DNA from: Candidatus Falkowiibacteriota bacterium
Lineage (GTDB): Bacteria; Patescibacteriota; Patescibacteriia; Patescibacteriales; UBA12075
DNA length: 10,610 bases
Reading direction: 5' to 3'
Assembly: GCA_030600505.1 (NCBI GenBank)
Contig: JAUVLY010000018.1
Span: forward strand, 1-10,610
The notes below the pieces were generated by a model that saw only the letters and a program-made list of their open reading frames with translations, made no database searches and was not told the origin of the DNA. The position numbers and the translations under genes were made by a program. Below, in pieces: positions 7,802 through 10,610 of the stretch. How positions within the stretch are numbered: position 1 is the first letter of the stretch; each line of letters opens with the position of its first letter.

Positions 7802-8227
7802 TTAAGCTACTTTGCGCCTAAAGGGTTTAAACCAACTTTTTTTAATCAATCGAGGCGGTATTGTCATTCCAGGTGAGTAAATAATCTGCATTTTTATTTC
7901 GATTTTTTCTAATTTATCATGCACATCATGGAAAGCAGATACACATCCCGGTTTAAAAGTTAATATTCCGCCTTGACATGTGACAAAGCAAGACCTAGCC
8001 ATATGTTCTTCGCACCCGTTCCAACCAGGTATCTCCAACTGACAATCATCTGGTTTAAAGCATGTCTCCATGCCCAAAGAAATATCTAGTTTTCCACGCC
8101 CTAATTCATGCAGAGAAGCAATAAACTGGTTTCCGTATTGGGTGGATCTCAATTCTACTCCATCCGTTTTAACAAGCCTGTTGATAGACTTTCTGTCCCT
8201 TTTTTCTATATCTATAGAATAAGGCAT
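7802..8227 (-). CDS. Hypothetical cysteine-rich protein, 141 residues
   Basis: I do not recognise this protein. It has six cysteines (56, 62, 72, 80, 84, 95) in the middle 40 residues together with His75, His100 and His103. The spacing C-x5-C-x9-C-x7-C-x3-C-x10-C could support a metal site, but it is not a zinc-ribbon pattern I know. There is no signal peptide or membrane segment. The N-terminus is charged (residues 8-13) and the C-terminus basic (KKSWFKPFRRKVA). It is preceded by AGGGAGG (8234-8240), 6 nt before the ATG, by far the best Shine-Dalgarno sequence in the window. It sits 48 nt after the NYN gene and is followed by a hairpin. Codon use appears more AT-rich than the neighbours. Together these suggest a lineage-specific or acquired gene. 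Confidence 0.8.
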   Translation of the reverse strand: MPYSIDIEKRDRKSINRLVKTDGVELRSTQYGNQFIASLHELGRGKLDISLGMETCFKPDDCQLEIPGWNGCEEHMARSCFVTCQGGILTFKPGCVSAFHDVHDKLEKIEIKMQIIYSPGMTIPPRLIKKSWFKPFRRKVA

Positions 8228-8233
8228 CCGATT

Positions 8234-8240
8234 CCTCCCT
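8234..8240 (-). promoter_or_regulatory. Strong Shine-Dalgarno sequence of the 141-residue gene
   Basis: AGGGAGG on the minus strand, 6 nt from the ATG at 8227. It fixes the start codon and contrasts with most other genes here, which have no recognisable ribosome binding site. Confidence 0.85.
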
Positions 8241-8275
8241 TCTTTTATTAATGAACTTATTTTAACTTAAAGGTT

Positions 8276-8812
8276 TTATCTTAATAGATATTTTTTACTT
8301 TCGCTTAAATTTTCAAAATCATCCGATTCTTCAATCAGTTTGGATGAAGTGGTTTGCCGAAAGCCGATTATTTCTACCAGACAGCCGGTAGTATTTTGTA
8401 AATAATTTACCAAAGGCAAATAATCGCCGTCACCGGAAACAATTACGATTACGTCCACCTTTCCGGCCAGCTTGATCGCGTCAATAGCGATCCCTACATC
8501 CCAGTCGGCTTTTTTGGCGCCGCCGGCAAAGATTTGCAGGTCTTTCATTTTAACCTCAAAGCCTTGCTGGGAGAGCGCTTCAAAAAACGGAGTTTCTTCT
8601 TCAGACTCGGTGTGTATTACATAAGCCGTGGCCCTGATAAGCCTCCGTCCGGCTACGGCTGACTTTAAAACTTCTTTAAAGTTTACCCGTTTTCTATATA
8701 AATTTTTAGCTGAGTGGTACATGTTGGATACATCTACCAAGATGCCCACCCGCTGATCTTTGTGTTTAATCACGTGGCTCGCTTCGCTCGGCCCCAAATA
8801 CGAATGGGGCAC
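8276..8812 (-). CDS. NYN/LabA-like domain protein, predicted PIN-fold ribonuclease
   Basis: The protein (178 residues from GTG) matches the NYN (LabA/DUF88) family, metal-dependent PIN-like nucleases of RNA metabolism. Conserved acidic residues are visible in ILVDVSNMY (Asp27, Asn30), KADWDVGIAIDAI (Asp103, Asp105, Asp111) and VSGDGDYLPLV (Asp128, Asp130). Alternating beta strands and helices fill the rest. The family usually begins just before the first strand, so the first ~16 residues are doubtful. A second GTG at 8773 (residue 14) gives a more typical N-terminus. The stretch between the two GTGs encodes a GC-rich GAGCGAAGCGAG sequence like that of common intergenic hairpins. It lies 22 nt after rpsO and 48 nt before the 141-residue gene, so co-transcription from the rpsO promoter is likely. 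Its place beside pnp suggests a role in RNA decay or ribosome-linked processing; substrate unknown. Confidence 0.87.
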   Translation of the reverse strand: MPHSYLGPSEASHVIKHKDQRVGILVDVSNMYHSAKNLYRKRVNFKEVLKSAVAGRRLIRATAYVIHTESEEETPFFEALSQQGFEVKMKDLQIFAGGAKKADWDVGIAIDAIKLAGKVDVIVIVSGDGDYLPLVNYLQNTTGCLVEIIGFRQTTSSKLIEESDDFENLSESKKYLLR

Positions 8813-8834
8813 ATGCGAATATTTAATAAGTTAA

Positions 8835-9203
8835 TTATTTGCCGTTTTCTAGTTTGGCGGCTTCTCTTTCGGCTATTTTTGCCTCAAGCTCGGCCTCGAT
8901 GCGCCTTTTTTCATCTTCGTCGGCAATCATCTTTTTAGCAATTTTTAATTTAAGTTTTTTAGCGATTTCCTGGAATTTCTTTTCGTCTTCTTTTTGTAAA
9001 TACTTTAGCAAGCGTCGTCGTTCGCTTACTTTTTTTAAGAGACCGCGGCGTGAAGAATGGTCCTGTTTATGATCTTTTAAGTGGTCGGAGAGTTGTTTGA
9101 TCTCTTCGGTCAAAATCGCGACCTGAACCGAAGTTGAACCGGTGTCTGTGTCATGAGTCTTAAATTTGTTAATAATTCTTGTTTTTGCTTTTTTGTCTAA
9201 CAT
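8835..9203 (-). CDS. rpsO: 30S ribosomal protein S15 with C-terminal extension
   Basis: Primary 16S-binding protein of the small subunit (central domain, platform). The S15 signature is clear: THDTDTGSTSVQVAILTEEI (16-35), LSDHLKDHKQDHSSRRGLL (38-56) and RRRLLKYLQKED (62-73). Bacterial S15 is normally about 89 residues. This one has 122, with about 33 extra residues at the C-terminus that are highly charged and probably one long helix (DEDEKRRIEAELEAKIAERE). The start is supported by AAGGAA (9212-9217) 8 nt upstream. A small leader hairpin lies at 9226-9243 and tandem promoters upstream. It heads the cluster rpsO, NYN, 141-residue protein, pnp. Confidence 0.96.
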   Translation of the reverse strand: MLDKKAKTRIINKFKTHDTDTGSTSVQVAILTEEIKQLSDHLKDHKQDHSSRRGLLKKVSERRRLLKYLQKEDEKKFQEIAKKLKLKIAKKMIADEDEKRRIEAELEAKIAEREAAKLENGK

Positions 9204-9225
9204 CTGTGTTGTTCCTTAACCGAGA

Positions 9226-9243
9226 TACCGTTAGCGAGCGGTA
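9226..9243 (-). promoter_or_regulatory. rpsO leader hairpin next to the Shine-Dalgarno sequence
   Basis: The stem taccg/cggta with an 8-nt loop lies 8 nt upstream of AAGGAA. S15 represses its own mRNA through leader structures in several bacteria, and these differ in sequence between lineages. An autoregulatory role here is an inference from position only. Confidence 0.45.
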
Positions 9244-9260
9244 ACCAAGACAAGGTAATA

Positions 9261-9288
9261 ATATTAAAATAATAATTTTGTTATGCAA
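9261..9288 (-). promoter_or_regulatory. rpsO promoter P2 (proximal)
   Basis: On the minus strand TTGCAT (9283-9288), a 16-nt spacer and TAATAT (9261-9266), about 58 nt before the rpsO start codon. Confidence 0.5.
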
Positions 9289-9292
9289 GCTT

Positions 9293-9321
9293 AGAATAGC
9301 ACAAACAAGCGGTTTTTGCAA
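9293..9321 (-). promoter_or_regulatory. rpsO promoter P1 (distal)
   Basis: On the minus strand TTGCAA (9316-9321), a 17-nt spacer and TATTCT (9293-9298), with a TG one base before the -10 (extended -10). It is divergent from the tRNA-Arg promoter at 9359-9387. Confidence 0.65.
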
Positions 9322-9358
9322 GCCTTAGCCCCTTTGCGTATTATTTAGCTAAAAACAC

Positions 9359-9387
9359 TTGACAATTTGGCTAGTTTTTGGTAAATT
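9359..9387 (+). promoter_or_regulatory. tRNA-Arg promoter
   Basis: Consensus -35 TTGACA (9359-9364), a 17-nt spacer and TAAATT (9382-9387), about 36 nt upstream of the tRNA. Confidence 0.7.
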
Positions 9388-9423
9388 ATAGTCGTTGCCC
9401 CTATTAGGCAACATTTTTATTAA

Positions 9424-9495
9424 GCCCCGGTAGTTTAACGGATAAAACACCAGCCTTCTAAGCTGGCTCTAGAGGTTCGATTCCTCTCCGGGGCA
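9424..9495 (+). tRNA. tRNA-Arg (anticodon UCU)
   Basis: Full cloverleaf: acceptor GCCCCGG/CCGGGGC, anticodon stem CCAGC/GCTGG with loop CTTCTAA (anticodon TCT at 9457-9459, reading AGA), T-arm AGAGG-TTCGATT-CCTCT, discriminator A. The CCA end is not encoded (next bases CTA), so a CCA-adding enzyme is needed. Confidence 0.97.
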
Positions 9496-9499
9496 CTAA

Positions 9500-9528
9500 T
9501 TGACTTTTTACATATTTCAAACTACATT
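9500..9528 (+). promoter_or_regulatory. Promoter of the methyltransferase gene
   Basis: TTGACT (9500-9505), a 17-nt spacer and TACATT (9523-9528). Transcription would start about 15-17 nt before the ATG. No Shine-Dalgarno sequence lies between. It begins 5 nt after the tRNA-Arg end. Confidence 0.55.
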
Positions 9529-9551
9529 TAAATTAGTTTAACAATAAATAT

Positions 9552-10091
9552 ATGACTGGAGTAATCATCCAAGTAATCACATTAATCCTCTTCTTGTTCT
9601 TTTTTGAGTTTTTTCTGGTCCAGGCTTATAACATGATTTTCCGCGGCTACGCGCCGTTTTTGGCCACCAAGTCTGTGGCGCTTAGGCGTTTGCTGGGTGA
9701 ATTAAAAATTAAAAAAGACGCTAAAGTTTATGAGCTGGGCGCTGGCCGGGCCGGATTTCTCCGGATGCTTCGTAAGCAATACCCTAAACTGGAGTTAATT
9801 GGCGTGGAATATTCCTTTTTCCCTTGGTTGATTGGCCGATTGCAGAGCGCTGTGGGCAAGGGTAGCATCAAGTTTGTTCACCAGAATATTCTTAAAGTTG
9901 ATTTGAATGACGCGGATGTGGTTTACTGTTACTTGAACGTAAGCACTATGAATAAGCTGGAAGAAAAGCTGAGCCATGAACTGCGCGACGGTACTCAGGT
10001 TGTGAGTTATCAGTTTCCTCTCCCCAGTAAAGAAGCGGAAAAAGTAATTGATCTAGGCGAGGAGGGGAAGATATTTTTTTACCGGTATTAA
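9552..10091 (+). CDS. Membrane-anchored class I SAM-dependent methyltransferase
   Basis: A 179-residue protein with one N-terminal membrane segment (about residues 4-28) and then a short Rossmann-type methyltransferase domain. Motif I is VYELGAGRAGFL (59-70), motif II ends in Glu86 (LIGVEYS), and a later strand reads ADVVYCYLNVSTM (121-133). The layout, a membrane helix followed by a PF-x-A-T-like segment and motif I, resembles the FAM173/ATPSCKMT-type protein-lysine methyltransferases and their bacterial relatives; this is from memory. The substrate is unknown. The domain is shorter than most class I methyltransferases (~200-250 residues), so the late substrate-binding part is minimal. The gene lies between tRNA-Arg and tRNA-His on the same strand, 36 nt before the latter, and probably shares the terminator after tRNA-His. 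It has no visible Shine-Dalgarno sequence. Confidence 0.85.
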   Translation: MTGVIIQVITLILFLFFFEFFLVQAYNMIFRGYAPFLATKSVALRRLLGELKIKKDAKVYELGAGRAGFLRMLRKQYPKLELIGVEYSFFPWLIGRLQSAVGKGSIKFVHQNILKVDLNDADVVYCYLNVSTMNKLEEKLSHELRDGTQVVSYQFPLPSKEAEKVIDLGEEGKIFFYRY

Positions 10092-10127
10092 AATAAAATA
10101 AAAATTTTCTCATTAATTTGAGATTAT

Positions 10128-10200
10128 GGTGGCTATAGTTCAACGGTTAGAACACGGGCTTGTGGTGCCTGTGATGAGGGTTCGATTCCCTCTAGCCACC
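10128..10200 (+). tRNA. tRNA-His (anticodon GUG)
   Basis: Cloverleaf with the extra 5' G typical of tRNA-His (G-1 at 10128, pairing C73 at 10200). Acceptor GTGGCTA/TAGCCAC, anticodon stem CGGGC/GCCTG with one G-T pair, loop TTGTGGT (anticodon GTG at 10162-10164), T-arm GAGGG-TTCGATT-CCCTC. CCA is not encoded (next bases CAG). Confidence 0.97.
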
Positions 10201-10218
10201 CAGTTTATACGAGTTTAT

Positions 10219-10248
10219 AAAAATACCGCTGATTTTGGCGGTATTTTT
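10219..10248 (+). terminator. Intrinsic terminator after tRNA-His
   Basis: Perfect 11-bp stem aaaaataccgc/gcggtattttt with an 8-nt loop, the T-run being part of and following the stem (TATTTTTATTTTAC). It ends the tRNA-Arg, methyltransferase, tRNA-His group. The A-run on the 5' side means it may also work on the other strand. Confidence 0.88.
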
Positions 10249-10261
10249 ATTTTACAAATAA

Positions 10262-10408
10262 ATTAATAGGTATAAAATAGGTATAGAAAAGGTAAGGTTA
10301 TACCTAAGTTCAGTTATCCGGAAATTCCGGACAACTCATAGCGAGGATGAATTAATTAAAAATTCAGTTAGTTCCATTTTGGAACAGGTTGCCAGTGATG
10401 GCAAAATA
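10262..10408 (+). pseudogene. Open frame without start: repeated peptide motifs, RhuM-like (tentative)
   Basis: This frame is open from just after a TAA (10259-10261) to a TAA at 10409-10411, but has no ATG, GTG or TTG start. It encodes SVIRKFRTTHSEDELIK followed by NSVSSILEQVASDGK. The second piece resembles the segment that precedes the conserved YYNLD/ISVGYRV block in RhuM-family proteins, as I recall that family. That block itself is absent, so at best this is a fragment. The same frame after the stop gives NSVVAKIATAQ (10415-10447). It may instead be non-coding repeat DNA that happens to stay open. Confidence 0.35.
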
Positions 10409-10536
10409 TAAAAAAATTCAGTTGTTGCAAAAATTGCAACAGCTCAACTATTCGGAAATTCCGGATAGCTCGTAGAGAAGATAAATTAATTAAAAAATTA
10501 ACTTGTGCAAAATTTGCACAGGTTGCTAAAAACAGT
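10399..10536 (+). pseudogene. Second open frame without start: related peptide copy (tentative)
   Basis: In a different frame from the previous copy, 10399-10536 is open and ends at TAA 10537-10539. It encodes STIRKFRIARREDKLIKKLT and then CAKFAQVAKNS. This aligns without gaps with the first copy (IRKFRTTHSEDELIKNSVSSILEQVA). There is no start codon and no downstream domain. Resemblance to a RhuM-family segment is from memory. Confidence 0.35.
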
Positions 10537-10573
10537 TAAACTGGTAATAAGAATGATTAAAATATAAAACAAT

Positions 10574-10609
10574 GGGTAACGTTAGGGTAACGTTACCCTA
10601 ACGTTACCC
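10574..10609. repeat. Perfect 36-bp palindrome
   Basis: The half-site gggtaacgttagggtaac (10574-10591) is followed without spacer by its exact reverse complement (10592-10609). Each half contains the direct repeat gggtaac-gtta. It is the longest perfect palindrome in the window and the last element before the edge. Confidence 0.95.
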
Positions 10610-10610
10610 C

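Larger units (their letters stand above)
10262..10610. repeat. Tandem array of palindrome-centred units, continuing to the window edge
   Basis: No intact gene lies after the tRNA-His terminator. The stretch holds at least eight short palindromes: 10295-10305 (aggt-tat-acct), 10317-10331 (tccggaa-a-ttccgga), 10371-10385 (gttcca-ttt-tggaac), 10389-10404 (ttgcca-gtga-tggcaa), 10423-10441 (tgttgcaa-aaa-ttgcaaca), 10448-10468 (10-bp stem, one G-U pair), 10504-10520 (tgtgcaaa-a-tttgcaca) and 10574-10609 (36 bp, no loop). A smaller one is cagtt-a-aactg at 10533-10543. Units begin ttcagtt (10309, 10363, 10417) or ttaactt (10498) and end in A-rich DNA such as attaattaaaaa. Stems are not followed by U-runs, so they are not terminators. 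Spacers are not identical and there is no leader, so this is not a CRISPR array. Confidence 0.85.

Noticed and set aside
8771..8800. GC-rich GAGCGAAGCGAG stretch as a separate intergenic hairpin
   Set aside because: It lies inside the longest reading of the NYN gene. It may indeed be intergenic if the GTG at 8773 is the true start, but this cannot be decided here.
10398..10475. Small ORF from ATG 10398 (25 codons, MAKYKKIQLLQKL...)
   Set aside because: It lies in a frame different from the duplicated peptide copies, has no Shine-Dalgarno sequence, and is explained by the A-rich repeat DNA.
10574..10609. TTAGGG/CCCTAA inside the 36-bp palindrome as a telomere-like repeat
   Set aside because: The hexamer appears once per half within a palindrome, not as a tandem array, and telomeric repeats are not expected in this kind of genome.
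10262..10610. CRISPR array
   Set aside because: The repeated parts are short and imperfect, units are 54-81 nt with differing palindromes, and no cas gene or leader is seen.

Overview
The window looks like a stretch of a small-genome bacterium of the candidate phyla radiation (Patescibacteria, Parcubacteria-like). The reasons are the moderate GC with AT-rich gaps, a large PBP1A with C-terminal Ig-like domains, an rpsO/pnp neighbourhood, tRNAs without encoded CCA, standard code 11, and several genes with no visible Shine-Dalgarno sequence. This placement is an inference from gene content; no phylogenetic marker was compared.

Left to centre, minus strand, in order of transcription from right to left: rpsO (S15, with an acidic/basic helical C-terminal extension), a NYN/LabA-type PIN-like nuclease, an unrecognised 141-residue cysteine-rich protein, pnp (PNPase with KH and S1 domains), a GH130 glycoside phosphorylase-like protein, a galT-like HIT-family nucleotidyltransferase, and a bifunctional class A penicillin-binding protein that reaches the left edge with its stop codon not resolved. 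The rpsO-pnp pair is a classical bacterial RNA operon, here with a second probable RNase (NYN) and an unknown protein in between. GH130 and GalT both handle hexose-1-phosphates and may work together. Clear intrinsic terminators follow pnp and GH130.

Right part, plus strand: divergent from rpsO, a tRNA-Arg(UCU), a short membrane-anchored class I SAM methyltransferase, a tRNA-His(GUG) and a strong intrinsic terminator.

The last ~350 bases (about 10262-10610) are the most unusual part. They hold no intact gene but a tandem array of short units, each built around a different near-perfect palindrome. Three units start with the same heptamer at an exact 54-nt spacing. A 78-nt segment recurs 134 nt downstream with its flanks conserved but its second palindrome replaced by another one. 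In open frames each palindrome encodes a short peptide resembling the variable segment that I recall from RhuM-family proteins. The array ends at the window edge in a perfect 36-bp palindrome. This is the best candidate for something undescribed: a set of interchangeable coding palindromes, or a mobile palindromic repeat.
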